Assembly: GCA_016932335.1 (NCBI GenBank) | Contig: JAFGCZ010000008.1 | Coordinates: forward strand, 1 to 64,000 | Length of the DNA: 64,000 nt | Reading direction: 5' to 3' | DNA from: Opitutales bacterium | GTDB taxonomy: Bacteria; Verrucomicrobiota; Verrucomicrobiia; Opitutales; Oceanipulchritudinaceae | In this document: positions 9,901-18,052 of the stretch, piece after piece | Position numbering within the stretch: position 1 is the stretch's first letter | Layout: every line of letters begins with the position of its first letter | Made by a program: the position numbers and the translations under genes | Notes under the pieces: generated by a model | What the model was told of the DNA's origin: nothing | The model's database searches: none | The model's input: only the letters and a program-made list of their open reading frames with translations

Positions 9901-10838
9901 CGCTCGTAGACGGGATAATGATTCTCTCCAAACTTAATCTTGATATCGACCATTTCGGCCACATGGAGGGTGTTTTCCAGCGATTCGGGAACCTCGTGGA
10001 AAATCTTTGCCATCTCGGAGTGCGACTTGAGGTAAAACTCGTTGCAGGGATACTTCATGCGGTCCTCATCCTTGATGAGGCGACCGGTCTGAATGCACAG
10101 GAGGGCGTCGTGAGGCTGAGAATCCTCGCGGTAAACGTAGTGCACGTCGTTGGCACACACAACTTTGAGGTCGAACTCTTTGGCCAGCTTGAGCAATCCG
10201 GGAATAATGCGTTTTTGGAAGCTCAGGCCGTGATCCTGAATCTCTATGAAGTAATTCTCTTTGCCGAAGATATCAACGAACTGAGCCGTGGCTTTGCGGG
10301 CGTTTTCGTAGTCATTGTAAATGAGGTATTGCGAGGCCACCCCGTTGACACACCCGCTCAACCCGATAATGCCCTTGGAAAACTGAGCCAGCTTCTCCAT
10401 ATCAGTGCGGGGGCGATAGTAGACCCCGTTGACGTGGGCATCGGAAACCAGACGCACAAGGTTTTGGTACCCTTCGAAATTCTGGGCAATGAGGGTTTTG
10501 TGGTGGATCTGGTTGCGGGGAAAATCCTCCGGGCGGATAGCGTCCTCCTTAATATCGTCGATATCGTCGGAGCGTTTGCGGTCACGCTTGGGGCGCTCGT
10601 GCTGGAGGTGGTCGTGAACGAGGTAAATCTCGCAGCCGATGAGCGGTTTGATGCCGGCCTTGGTCATTTTCTTGTAGAACTCCATAGCCCCGAAGAGGTT
10701 CCCGTGGTCGGTCATGGCAATGGCCGGCATATTGAGTTCCTGGCAGCGCTGGACATAGCGGTCTACACGGGCACATCCATCCAAAAGGCTGTAATCGGTA
10801 TGGCAGTGCAGGTGGACAAAGGGCTTCTCGTCAGACAT
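6960..10838 (-). CDS. dnaE: DNA polymerase III alpha subunit
   Basis: This is the replicative polymerase catalytic subunit. The chosen start gives [17 protein letters not shown], the usual family N-terminus; an in-frame ATG 17 codons upstream (10889) is open but less typical. Order: PHP domain ([27 protein letters not shown]), palm with [14 protein letters not shown] and [13 protein letters not shown], fingers with [19 protein letters not shown], helix-hairpin-helix, then an OB domain ([23 protein letters not shown]). The tail is short. The PHP metal-ligand pattern looks intact, unlike E. coli DnaE. An insertion of roughly 100 residues precedes the palm, including [24 protein letters not shown]. 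It is single-copy in this window, with no other replisome gene next to it. Confidence 0.96.
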   Translation of the reverse strand: MSDEKPFVHLHCHTDYSLLDGCARVDRYVQRCQELNMPAIAMTDHGNLFGAMEFYKKMTKAGIKPLIGCEIYLVHDHLQHERPKRDRKRSDDIDDIKEDAIRPEDFPRNQIHHKTLIAQNFEGYQNLVRLVSDAHVNGVYYRPRTDMEKLAQFSKGIIGLSGCVNGVASQYLIYNDYENARKATAQFVDIFGKENYFIEIQDHGLSFQKRIIPGLLKLAKEFDLKVVCANDVHYVYREDSQPHDALLCIQTGRLIKDEDRMKYPCNEFYLKSHSEMAKIFHEVPESLENTLHVAEMVDIKIKFGENHYPVYERAVEITYEVDIDTFDHILNRYVVEKNAVLTRDGKEPISLSEEDRSYFRKNGTYLLDLCKKGLIERYNIDYDTAERSDNIDGKGPPPKPGTPEYVPYICAKLEYELSIIIGAGFVDYFLITWDFINWARSKDIPVGPGRGSGAGSLIAYLLKITDIEPLRFGLLFERMLSLERVSPPDFDVDFCMRRRDEVVEYVRNKYGRDCVANIITFGTFGAKMIMRDLARVHDLPYVEADRIAKMIPDELNISLEDAVAKSEELQGELRVNPVAKTIIAEGKVIEGMVRNTGKHACGIIVCDEPLTNLVPVTLQEGALTTQYPKGPSEDLGLLKCDFLGLKTLTVISDAQSNVRRTTEHKQFDIEKISLEDNNTYDLLNAGKTIGVFQLESGGMQNLCRRLGLSTFEEIIALIALYRPGPMQFIDQYIEGKKDPSTVQVPHSSVKELVSETYGVLVYQEQVMQVAQIVAGYTLGGADLLRRAMGKKIKAIMDAQQEVFVQGAQKTHNLARSEAERIFAILQKFAEYGFNKSHSAAYAMLSYRTAFLKANFPVQFMAAVLGCELGNADKVEHFIEECGSMGIRVSGPDINRSRETFTPVFNGLSEGPESIRYGTILFGMAAIKGVGESAALSIMAEREANGPYRDFEDFAARVDSKAVNRRVVENLVKTGAFDSLGEDRAALLEDMDAVFKNVSDLQKDREAGQINMFDMFADAAPKAGTTGSVRRSKAQMPMAEKLLLEKDLLGFYVSGHPLNPFKALCEKMDTFSGEGYTELPDRTPYRLCGVINSVTKKLSRKDNRPWAILSIGTRTGTYQVNLYPEAYQTINGPYLERLEEYKRALADDNIDNDRLYEPRDPLIGGRLIMIEGSVSQRNGESMLTADKLFPLKKTLQSLISQVLFVIRPDASAEDFVRQSRRLLERSFGQTEVQLGFLVEEDVMAIAGIAGSLTWCVDEGDFMELAAHPSVVDVQLKIPPVTPPEPRWRRASKN

Positions 10839-10954
10839 CGTAGCCAGACTGCAAGATGCAGCGGAGGCTGGCAAGCCGGACTTACTCACGCTTATTCACC
10901 GAGTTATTCACATTAAGCGAGAACCAGGAAAAACGAGTATGAAACCATTGCGGT

Positions 10955-10984
10955 ACATACGCAAGGCAGGCGTATGTGCCTGCC
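10955..10984. repeat. Overlapping, mutually exclusive inverted repeats
   Basis: ACATACGC (10955-10962) pairs with GCGTATGT (10970-10977). GGCAGG (10965-10970) in the first loop also pairs with CCTGCC (10979-10984). Both cannot form at once. It lies between the MFS gene end and dnaE, and no T-run follows on the minus strand. It could be a read-through switch or a small dispersed repeat. Confidence 0.55.
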
Positions 10985-11013
10985 CTGTATAGCGCGATGG
11001 ATTGTGATCGAAA

Positions 11014-12318
11014 TCAGTGATCGTCCTGTACAAAACGGAGGAGGAAGGATGCAATAAGGAGGGAGACGCCCCCGAAGCCGAGAACGGCCAAGGCATTGCC
11101 GTCGAGGAGGGACTTGACGATGTAGCCGAGCACCACGGAAGCAATGATTTGGGGGAGGACGATGAAGAAATTAAAGACGCCCATGTAAAAGCCCATTTTC
11201 TGAGACGGAATGGCATTGGAGAGAATGGCGTAGGGCATGGAAAGGATACTGGCCCAGCCAATACCCACCGCGATCATGGAGGCAATGAGGAGGTGTTGAT
11301 CGCGGATGACGAGCACGCTGAGGAAGCCGAGGCCGGCAATGATGAGACACACGGTGTGGATGGCTTTTGCGGAAAACTTTTTAACCAGAGCGAGCAGGAG
11401 AAAAGCAAAGAAGAAAGCCACGCCGTTGTAAACGGAGAAGCAGACACCGCCCCACTCGACTCCGGCCTGATATTCCGGGGTACCGGGGGTTCCGTGGAAG
11501 ATGTGGCGGGCGATGGAAGGCGCAAAATAGATCCAGAGGCAGTAGAGGCCAAACCAGGTAAAAAACTGAACGAGGGCCAACTGCTGCATGGTTTTGGGCA
11601 TCTGAAAGATACCGCGGAAGATTTCTTTAAAGGCATGGGTAACTCCGGCGGATTCGGCTTTCTCGCAGCGGAAGGTTTCCATGTCGGCCGGCGGAATCTC
11701 CTTGGTGGTGAGGATCGTATAGAGCACCGCACAAAAGAAGACAAAGGAGCCGATGTAAAAAGCGATGTGAATGGTCCAGGGGATGGTTTGCGTATCGCCG
11801 TGCGAAGTAACGCCAAAGACATTGGTGAGGACCCAGGGGAGCGATGAGGATAGCACCGCACCCAAACCGATGAGCAGACTCTGCATGGCAAAGCCCTGTT
11901 TGCGCTGATCAGGAGGCAGGAGGTCGCCGACAAAAGCACGGAAAGGTTCCATGCTGACATTGACGGAGGCATCGAGAATCCAGAGCAAGCCAGCAGCCAT
12001 CCAGACGGACGAGGCATTGGGCATGAAGATGAGGGCGATACTGGCGAGGATGGCTCCAATGAGAAAATAGGGACGGCGACGCCCGAGGAAGCACCAGGTG
12101 CGGTCGCTGTAATAGCCGAGGATGGGTTGAACGAGCAGGCCGGTGACGGGGGCCGCCAACCAGAGCAGAGGAATCTGGCTTTCGTCGGCGCCGAGGTACT
12201 GGTAGATGGCGCTCATGTTGGCCATCTGCAGGCCCCAGCCGAACTGGATACCAAAAAATCCGAAACTCATGTTCCAGATCTGCCAGAAGGACATTTTGGG
12301 AGGGTTGTCAGGAGTCAT
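11014..12318 (-). CDS. MFS sugar (maltodextrin-type) importer
   Basis: This 434-residue inner-membrane carrier has about 12 hydrophobic segments. It begins MTPDNPPKMSFWQIWNMSFGFFGIQFGWGLQMANMS, the N-terminal pattern of the GPH/SLC45-like sugar-proton carriers, with the loop signature GYYSDRTWCFLGRRRPYFL. The start at 12318 is chosen because the longer open frame would run into the preceding malQ gene in a low-quality sequence. It is the last gene of the starch locus, 58 bases after malQ. Carriers of this type (for example Caulobacter MalY) import maltose or maltodextrins next to a TonB receptor of the same class as the one here, so maltodextrin uptake is a well-supported inference. Confidence 0.85.
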   Translation of the reverse strand: MTPDNPPKMSFWQIWNMSFGFFGIQFGWGLQMANMSAIYQYLGADESQIPLLWLAAPVTGLLVQPILGYYSDRTWCFLGRRRPYFLIGAILASIALIFMPNASSVWMAAGLLWILDASVNVSMEPFRAFVGDLLPPDQRKQGFAMQSLLIGLGAVLSSSLPWVLTNVFGVTSHGDTQTIPWTIHIAFYIGSFVFFCAVLYTILTTKEIPPADMETFRCEKAESAGVTHAFKEIFRGIFQMPKTMQQLALVQFFTWFGLYCLWIYFAPSIARHIFHGTPGTPEYQAGVEWGGVCFSVYNGVAFFFAFLLLALVKKFSAKAIHTVCLIIAGLGFLSVLVIRDQHLLIASMIAVGIGWASILSMPYAILSNAIPSQKMGFYMGVFNFFIVLPQIIASVVLGYIVKSLLDGNALAVLGFGGVSLLIASFLLRFVQDDH

Positions 12319-12376
12319 GCGAAAAGTCGGGGTTATGGATGAAGAGACTGGCGAAAAAGGGGCAAAGGGCAAGCGC

Positions 12377-13936
12377 CTATGGTGAGGCGCTGAACTCGTG
12401 CTGCGAGCCGTTTTCGCAACGGTCGCTGATGCGGTGGAGGCGTTGGAAATAGGCCACGGCCTCGTCTCTGATGGCATCGAGCTGCTGTTGGGTAAAGCGC
12501 CACTGCCAGTTGCCCTGAGAGGTGCCGGGGGTGTTCATACGGGCAGCTGAATCGAGCCCAAGGAGATCCTGCATGGGAATCACCGCGAGGTAGGAAACGG
12601 AAAGGAAGGCGGCACGGATGAGGGTGCGAACGTTGCAGGACTCGCCGGCGCCGAAATAGTCGTTGATTTGGGCGGAGGTGTGGTCGTCGAGCTTGCGGAG
12701 CCAGCCGAAGGTGGTGTCGTTATCGTGCGTGCCGGTGTAGACAACGCTGTTGCGGCGGTAAAAATGCGGCAGGTTGACGTTGTTGGTATCGTGCCCGAAG
12801 CCGAACTGAAGCACCTTCATGCCGGGAAGTCCGCTTTGCAGGCGCAGATCGTAGACATCCTGATCGATGTAGCCGAGGTCTTCGGCAATGATGCGCAGTT
12901 CGGGGAAGCGGCTGAACACGGCATTGAAAAAGTCCATACCGGGGCCTTTGAGCCACTGGCCGGATTTGGCATCGGGGGCACCGCCGGGAATCTCCCAGTA
13001 GGAAGAAAAGGCGCGGAAGTGGTCGAGACGGACAACATCGTAGAGGGCGAAAGCGCCTTCGAGGCGGTCCAGCCACCAGAGGTAGCCGGTTTGGCGCAGG
13101 TAGTGCCAGTCATAGAGCGGATTGCCCCAGTATTGACCACTCTCCGAAAAATAATCGGGGGGGACGCCGGCAGAGACGATGAGGGAGCCGTCTTTGCGGA
13201 TGCGGAACACCTCGGGGTGCTGCCAGACATCGGCACTGTCGTGGGCCACAAAGATGGGGACATCTCCGATAATCTGGATGCCTTTGGAATGGGCGTAGTC
13301 GCGGAGCACCTTCCACTGGTTGAAGAAGAGGTACTGGAACACCATATGACGCTGCTGCTCCTGGAGCACTTCCGCGGGCAGACTGCGCGGGTTGATTTCG
13401 GCAAAATTGCGAAACCCGGGGGCCCACTGGTGCCATGCCTTGCCCGCATGGAGTTTTTTAAGTCCCATAAACAAGGCATAGGGCTTGAGCCAGGAATTGT
13501 TTTGGCGGACAAAATCCTCCCAGGAGAGGGAAAACCCGGGAATGCCCATCTGCGGATCAAAACGCTCGCAGGCCCTGCCAAGGATCTCCTCGAAGAGGCC
13601 GTAGAGGCCGCCATAATCGGCAGATTCGGTAGACAATGCCCTGAGTGGTTCCACTTCCGCCTCTGTCAACAGCCCACAAGCCACGAGCTTAGAGAGGTCG
13701 ATAAAGTAGGGATTTCCTGCATGAGAAGAAAAAGACTGGTATGGAGAATCGCCGTAGCCGGTGGGGCCGGCGGGGCAAATCTGCCAGTAGTGAAAGCCAC
13801 AGTCGGCAAGGAAATCGACAAAGCGGGCAGAAGCTGCCCCGATGTTACCGATTCCAAAGGCGCCCGGGAGAGATGAAATATGAGCCAGCACACCGGATTG
13901 GCGGTGCGTCAGCCAGCTTTGTTTCTGGGCATTCAT
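12377..13936 (-). CDS. malQ: 4-alpha-glucanotransferase (amylomaltase, GH77)
   Basis: This 519-residue protein is the usual length for bacterial MalQ and has no signal peptide, so it is cytoplasmic. It shows RQSGVLAHISSLPGAFGIGN near the N-terminus, GDVPIFVAHDSADVW, the nucleophile in VVRLDHFRAF (Asp305), the acid/base in IIAEDLGYI (Glu352), and the third acid in GTHDNDTTFGW. It transfers alpha-1,4-glucan segments between malto-oligosaccharides and releases glucose. It starts 24 bases after the GH13 gene upstream, with the MFS carrier downstream, consistent with processing imported maltodextrins. Confidence 0.95.
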   Translation of the reverse strand: MNAQKQSWLTHRQSGVLAHISSLPGAFGIGNIGAASARFVDFLADCGFHYWQICPAGPTGYGDSPYQSFSSHAGNPYFIDLSKLVACGLLTEAEVEPLRALSTESADYGGLYGLFEEILGRACERFDPQMGIPGFSLSWEDFVRQNNSWLKPYALFMGLKKLHAGKAWHQWAPGFRNFAEINPRSLPAEVLQEQQRHMVFQYLFFNQWKVLRDYAHSKGIQIIGDVPIFVAHDSADVWQHPEVFRIRKDGSLIVSAGVPPDYFSESGQYWGNPLYDWHYLRQTGYLWWLDRLEGAFALYDVVRLDHFRAFSSYWEIPGGAPDAKSGQWLKGPGMDFFNAVFSRFPELRIIAEDLGYIDQDVYDLRLQSGLPGMKVLQFGFGHDTNNVNLPHFYRRNSVVYTGTHDNDTTFGWLRKLDDHTSAQINDYFGAGESCNVRTLIRAAFLSVSYLAVIPMQDLLGLDSAARMNTPGTSQGNWQWRFTQQQLDAIRDEAVAYFQRLHRISDRCENGSQHEFSASP

Positions 13937-13960
13937 AGATGGAAAGATGACGGTTAAAAG

Positions 13961-15799
13961 TTATCGCAGCTCAAGGAGGAGAGGCGTTTCCGGCTCAAGG
14001 AGGAGCGGTTTATCCAGAGAAAAGTCTTTTTGAGAAAGGATATCGCGGGCCTCTGTAAAGGAGCCGAGCAGTTCAGAAAAACGTTCTGTAGAAAGCTCGT
14101 ATGGCTGCTTTTGCTTATTGAGGACAACCATAACGGTTTGTGCTTCGCTGCAGCGGAAATAGACGTAAATGCCATCCTCCGGAGCAAAGTGGATGAGCTT
14201 TCCGTTCTGCACAGCAGCGGCCGTTTTGCGCCACTGAAAGAGCTTGCGGACAAATTGTTGAAAATCGAACTGAGCAGGTGTCAGGTGCTCCCCGGTAAAG
14301 GCGTTGGAGGCATCGCCGGCCCAACCGCCAGGAAAATCTTTGCGTTTATAACCATCGCCCAAATCCTCCGGTTGGCTCATAAGGATTTCATCGCCATAGT
14401 AGAACTGGGGAATGCCGCGCATGGTAGCCAACCAGACCATGGCGTTGCGGGCCATGGGGATATTTTCACTGATAGCGGTAAAGAAGCGGGGCGTATCGTG
14501 ATTGCCGAGGAAGACCACAAGGTTATCGGGATCGGCATAGAGAAAGTCGTTGGCGAGCATCTCATACAGGCGAATGAACCCCGTGCTGAAGGTTTCCTCG
14601 TCGGTAAAAGAAGAAGCGAGGAGAATTTGATTGGGAAAATCGAAAAGAGACGGCAGGTTGCCGCTGTAGCCATCTTTATTGGCTTTACCACGCTGCCAAT
14701 AGGAGACAAAAACGGGGTTCCCTGTCCACTCCTCGCCCACCAGATTGAGGTTTGGGTATTCCTGAAGGACACGCGTGCACCAGCGAGCCATGAACTGTTT
14801 TCCGGGATAGGGATAGGTATCGATACGAATGCCTCCAAGATTGGCCACTTCCACCCACCAGATGGAGTTTTGGATGAGGTAATCTGCAAGGAGCGGATTA
14901 TCCACATTGAGGTCGGGCATGGAATCGACGAACCAGCCACGGGTCATCCGCTCAGAATCGATTTTAGAGGCGTGCGGATCGAGGTTGGTAGAGCGGCGGT
15001 GGTTGGTGTGCAGGCGCGTTTGCGGATAGTTGATCCAACTCTGCATGGGTAGGTCTTTGATCCACCAATGCTCCGAGCCGCAGTGGTTGAAGATCATATC
15101 CATAATGAGCTTGATGCCCTTCTCTGAAGCCCGGCGGGAGAGCTCTGTGTAGTCCTGCAATGTGCCGTAACGCGGATCTACGGAATAAAAGTCGGTGATG
15201 GCATATCCGTGGTAGGAGTGCTGTGGCTGATTGTTCTCCAGCACGGGATTAAGCCAGAGGGCGGTAAAGCCCATATCGGCGAGGTAATCCAGGTGGTCGG
15301 TGATGCCCTTGAGGTCTCCGCCGTGACGCCCGTAGGGATTACCGCGATCGACCTCCTGCTCGAGCAGGCCGGGAACGGAATTATTGGCCGTATTGCCATC
15401 GGCAAAGCGATCGGGCATGAGCAGATAGATGACGTCGGAGTTATCAAACCCGGCACGCTGGGCCGAGCCGGCGGCTCTCTCACGAAGGGTGTAGGGAATG
15501 GTTTCGGAAACCGTTCCGTGGTTGATCAATTCGATGTTAAACGATCCCGGAAGCGTATCCGGAGCCATATGGAGGTAGAGGAAAAGGTAATTGGGATTTT
15601 CCACGCGAACGGTCTGCTCGAGTGTTAGCCCCGGATATTCCAGGCGGGGAGTGGTTGCAGCAATATTCTCTCCGTGAAGCAGAAGCTGCAGGGAGGGCTC
15701 GTGCATTTGAGTCCACCAGAAGGCGGGCTCTACCCGATCGACCGCCGCAAAGGCGGAGGTGGAGATAAAGAGGAGAAGGGTGCGAAAGAGAATCTTCAT
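13961..15799 (-). CDS. Exported GH13 cyclomaltodextrinase/neopullulanase (SusA-like)
   Basis: This 612-residue protein has a signal peptide (MKILFRTLLLFISTSAFAAV). An N-terminal beta-sandwich domain (about 22-105) of the cyclomaltodextrinase type comes first, then a GH13 barrel. Catalytic motifs are MIFNHCG, the nucleophile in GGIRIDTYPYP (Asp327), the acid in NLVGEEW (Glu356) and FLGNHDTPR. A C-terminal beta domain follows. It hydrolyses cyclodextrins, pullulan or malto-oligosaccharides, probably in the periplasm. It resembles Bacteroidetes SusA in architecture. It is followed 24 bases later by malQ and preceded by a GC-rich stem-loop after the GH97 gene. Confidence 0.92.
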   Translation of the reverse strand: MKILFRTLLLFISTSAFAAVDRVEPAFWWTQMHEPSLQLLLHGENIAATTPRLEYPGLTLEQTVRVENPNYLFLYLHMAPDTLPGSFNIELINHGTVSETIPYTLRERAAGSAQRAGFDNSDVIYLLMPDRFADGNTANNSVPGLLEQEVDRGNPYGRHGGDLKGITDHLDYLADMGFTALWLNPVLENNQPQHSYHGYAITDFYSVDPRYGTLQDYTELSRRASEKGIKLIMDMIFNHCGSEHWWIKDLPMQSWINYPQTRLHTNHRRSTNLDPHASKIDSERMTRGWFVDSMPDLNVDNPLLADYLIQNSIWWVEVANLGGIRIDTYPYPGKQFMARWCTRVLQEYPNLNLVGEEWTGNPVFVSYWQRGKANKDGYSGNLPSLFDFPNQILLASSFTDEETFSTGFIRLYEMLANDFLYADPDNLVVFLGNHDTPRFFTAISENIPMARNAMVWLATMRGIPQFYYGDEILMSQPEDLGDGYKRKDFPGGWAGDASNAFTGEHLTPAQFDFQQFVRKLFQWRKTAAAVQNGKLIHFAPEDGIYVYFRCSEAQTVMVVLNKQKQPYELSTERFSELLGSFTEARDILSQKDFSLDKPLLLEPETPLLLELR

Positions 15800-15815
15800 G
15801 AAAAGGATGGAGAGC

Positions 15816-15865
15816 GGTGGACCGGCGGAGGCTCCGGATGACGCAGGGAAGCCCCCGCCGGCACC
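15816..15865 (-). other. GC-rich intercistronic stem-loop upstream of GH13
   Basis: The arms CCGGCGG (15822-15828) and CCGCCGG (15855-15861) are perfect. Extra pairing comes from GGTG/CACC outside and GGCT/AGCC inside. It lies between the GH97 stop and the GH13 start on the minus strand and is followed by CCTTTTC just before the ATG. It could be an RNA processing or stability element, or an attenuator. Confidence 0.55.
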
Positions 15866-15897
15866 AATCTTATTGTTGCCTGATGATGTCTATGTCT

Positions 15898-17961
15898 CTA
15901 TTTCCGAAAAGGAGTCAGGCTGACGGCAACACCGCCACCGGGAGCCAGATGGAGCTTGAGGGCATCGCCCTTGCGCATGGTTTTGCGGGTGATGGTGTAG
16001 CTGCAGGGGTTATCGTCCCAATGAGCATCGGGAGCATCGGCATAGATAACCACTTTGTAAAGGGTGTCGGGATCGAGGAAGTCGAGGGCCACCTCCATAT
16101 CGCGGGGCTGCTCATCGGTGATGCTGCCGAGGAACCAACGGTCGCCGTTGCGCTCTTTGCGGGCAATGGTCACATACTGGCCGACTTCACCGTTAAGGGT
16201 GTGGCTCTCCTGCCAGTCGACGGCAACATCGCGAATAAACTGCATGGCTGGTTCGCCCTGATAGTTCTCGATGAGGTCGGGAACCATTTGAATGGGGCTG
16301 AGGATCACCACGTAGAGGGCCAACTGTTTAGCCAGTGTGGTATTGACCTGATATTCGTCGGTATAGGGATCAAGTTTGATATTGAAAACCCCGGGGGTAA
16401 AGTCGATAGGCCCGGAAAGCATGCGGGTAAAAGCCACGGTGGGCAGATGAGCGGGAGGGTTACCGCCGGGAGACCAGGCGTTGTATTCCTGCCCCCGGAG
16501 TCCTTCGCGGGCAATGGCATTAGGGTAGGTACGACGGATGCCGGTATCTTTGATCGGTTCGTGGGCATTGACGGCAATGTTGTAGAGGGCCGCTTTTTCA
16601 ATGACTCTGCGGTAGTGGTTTACCATCCACTGACCGTGGTGGTATTCTCCGCGGGGTATGACATCGCCGACATAGCCGGTTTTGACCGCATGCACCCCAA
16701 GGCACTCCATAAGGGTAAAGGCATTGTCCATACACTCGTCGTAAGTGGTAACGGCGGCAGAAGTCTCGTGATGCATAATGAGTTCCACGCCTTTAGACTT
16801 CCCATAACGCACCACCTCGGCCAAATCGTAGTCGGGATACGGAGTGACAAAGTCGAAGACGCCTTCGCGGTCGTCAAAACCGATCCAATGTTCCCAACCG
16901 GTGTTCCAGCCTTCGACAAGAATGCCGCCAAGGTTGTTTTGCGCAGCAAAATCAATGAGTTCCTTAGCGTATTCGGTGGTGGCACCGTGCTGCCCGCCCT
17001 CGTACTGCCAAGTTTTGGTGCGCACGTGCATATCCCACCAGATGCCGACATACTTCATGGGAGTGAAGTAGGTACTGACATCGCCAATTTTGTTGGGTTC
17101 GTTGAGGTTGAGGATGAGGTCGGAATCGATCAAGGCGGGAGCATTATCGGAGATCTGCACCGTTCTCCACGGGGTGCTGAAAGGCAGCTCGCGCTTGACT
17201 TTATACGCTGTATTGCGGGAGCCGACCAGACTGCTACTTAGAGAAAGGTTTTGTGTATCCACCTTGAGGGTCATGCCCGCGTAATCGGTGAGGTTGGCTT
17301 CGTGAAAGCTGAGGTAGATGCCATCGTCCGTTTTCATGGTAACGGGGGTGTTGACGGCATTCTCGAGAATGGAGGAACTGAGCGGAGTGCCCACGGTTTC
17401 TTTAAGGGCGTTGACCTGGCTCAGCTTGGTATGGTTGTAAAGGTGTTCGTAGCTGTCCCAGTCTCCGGGAATCCACCAGCAATCGGGATCGGATGTCATA
17501 CGGAATTGGGTCAGCTCGTCGGTAATCTGTGCTTCGGCAAGGTTTGGTTGCTCGGGTAAGCGGTAACGGAAGCCGATTCCGTCGTCGAACACACGAAAGA
17601 TAACGGAGAAAGATCGGGGAGCATCGCCTGTTTCCACAAAATCCATCTGCAGTTCGTTGTATCGGTTCTGCACAAACTGTTTTTCGCCCCAGGGAAGCTC
17701 CCAGGTATCGTCCTCAGACGCAACACGGCTGCCGGCCACTCTCAGGTGTTGTGAAAGTGGAGCCGCATCCAGAAAGGTAAACCCCAAAGCGGAGGGAGCG
17801 ATCACGGTTTTTCCGTGGAAATCGACCTGGTAAACGGCACTGCCGTTTTCGTTGAGGTTGCAGGAAAGGGTAATGGAACCGTCAGGCGAAGTAATATCTT
17901 CGGCATGGAGGGAAAGGGAAAGGCTAAAGAGACAAAGGACAGTCTTGGAAAGGAGTTTCAT
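15898..17961 (-). CDS. Exported GH97 alpha-glucosidase, inverting type (SusB-like)
   Basis: This 687-residue protein has a signal peptide (MKLLSKTVLCLFSLSLSLHAED). An N-terminal beta-sandwich carries the GH97 blocks SPSALGF-like (APSALGF), WELPWGEK and GIGFRYRLP. The TIM barrel has GILVEGWNTGW, LIMHHETSAA, NAHEPI and REGLRGQEYN. The glutamates in HHET, NAHE and GQE match those used by inverting SusB. The position that is Asp in retaining members is replaced (VKTGYVGD). The predicted reaction is release of glucose from non-reducing ends of malto-oligosaccharides in the periplasm. It lies downstream of the TonB receptor after a strong stem-loop, in the starch locus. Confidence 0.92.
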   Translation of the reverse strand: MKLLSKTVLCLFSLSLSLHAEDITSPDGSITLSCNLNENGSAVYQVDFHGKTVIAPSALGFTFLDAAPLSQHLRVAGSRVASEDDTWELPWGEKQFVQNRYNELQMDFVETGDAPRSFSVIFRVFDDGIGFRYRLPEQPNLAEAQITDELTQFRMTSDPDCWWIPGDWDSYEHLYNHTKLSQVNALKETVGTPLSSSILENAVNTPVTMKTDDGIYLSFHEANLTDYAGMTLKVDTQNLSLSSSLVGSRNTAYKVKRELPFSTPWRTVQISDNAPALIDSDLILNLNEPNKIGDVSTYFTPMKYVGIWWDMHVRTKTWQYEGGQHGATTEYAKELIDFAAQNNLGGILVEGWNTGWEHWIGFDDREGVFDFVTPYPDYDLAEVVRYGKSKGVELIMHHETSAAVTTYDECMDNAFTLMECLGVHAVKTGYVGDVIPRGEYHHGQWMVNHYRRVIEKAALYNIAVNAHEPIKDTGIRRTYPNAIAREGLRGQEYNAWSPGGNPPAHLPTVAFTRMLSGPIDFTPGVFNIKLDPYTDEYQVNTTLAKQLALYVVILSPIQMVPDLIENYQGEPAMQFIRDVAVDWQESHTLNGEVGQYVTIARKERNGDRWFLGSITDEQPRDMEVALDFLDPDTLYKVVIYADAPDAHWDDNPCSYTITRKTMRKGDALKLHLAPGGGVAVSLTPFRK

Positions 17962-18004
17962 AAGCGGCAGATTAGTAAAGGATTAAAAGAAAAGCGAGCA
18001 GAGA

Positions 18005-18031
18005 GCCACTGCCGCATAAAGCGGCAGTGGC
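18005..18031 (-). other. Strong stem-loop between TonB receptor and GH97 genes
   Basis: GCCACTGCCGC (18005-18015) and GCGGCAGTGGC (18021-18031) form a perfect 11-pair stem with a five-base loop. On the minus strand T-rich sequence (CTTTTCTTTT) follows only after about 10 bases. It is likely a partial terminator or an mRNA 3' stabiliser, allowing more receptor mRNA than enzyme mRNA. Confidence 0.75.
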
Positions 18032-18052
18032 CAGTCTATGTCTGTGTATACC

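Noticed and set aside
9228-10916. 562-residue open frame opposite dnaE
   Set aside because: dnaE is certain on the other strand. The antisense frame has no recognisable domain and reflects GC-biased third positions.
12318-12477. N-terminal extension of the MFS gene to 12477
   Set aside because: The extra 53 residues overlap malQ, are low-complexity, and precede the normal start of the carrier family.
15816-15865. Riboswitch before the GH13 gene
   Set aside because: Only a single imperfect stem is visible. No conserved aptamer pattern could be recognised.
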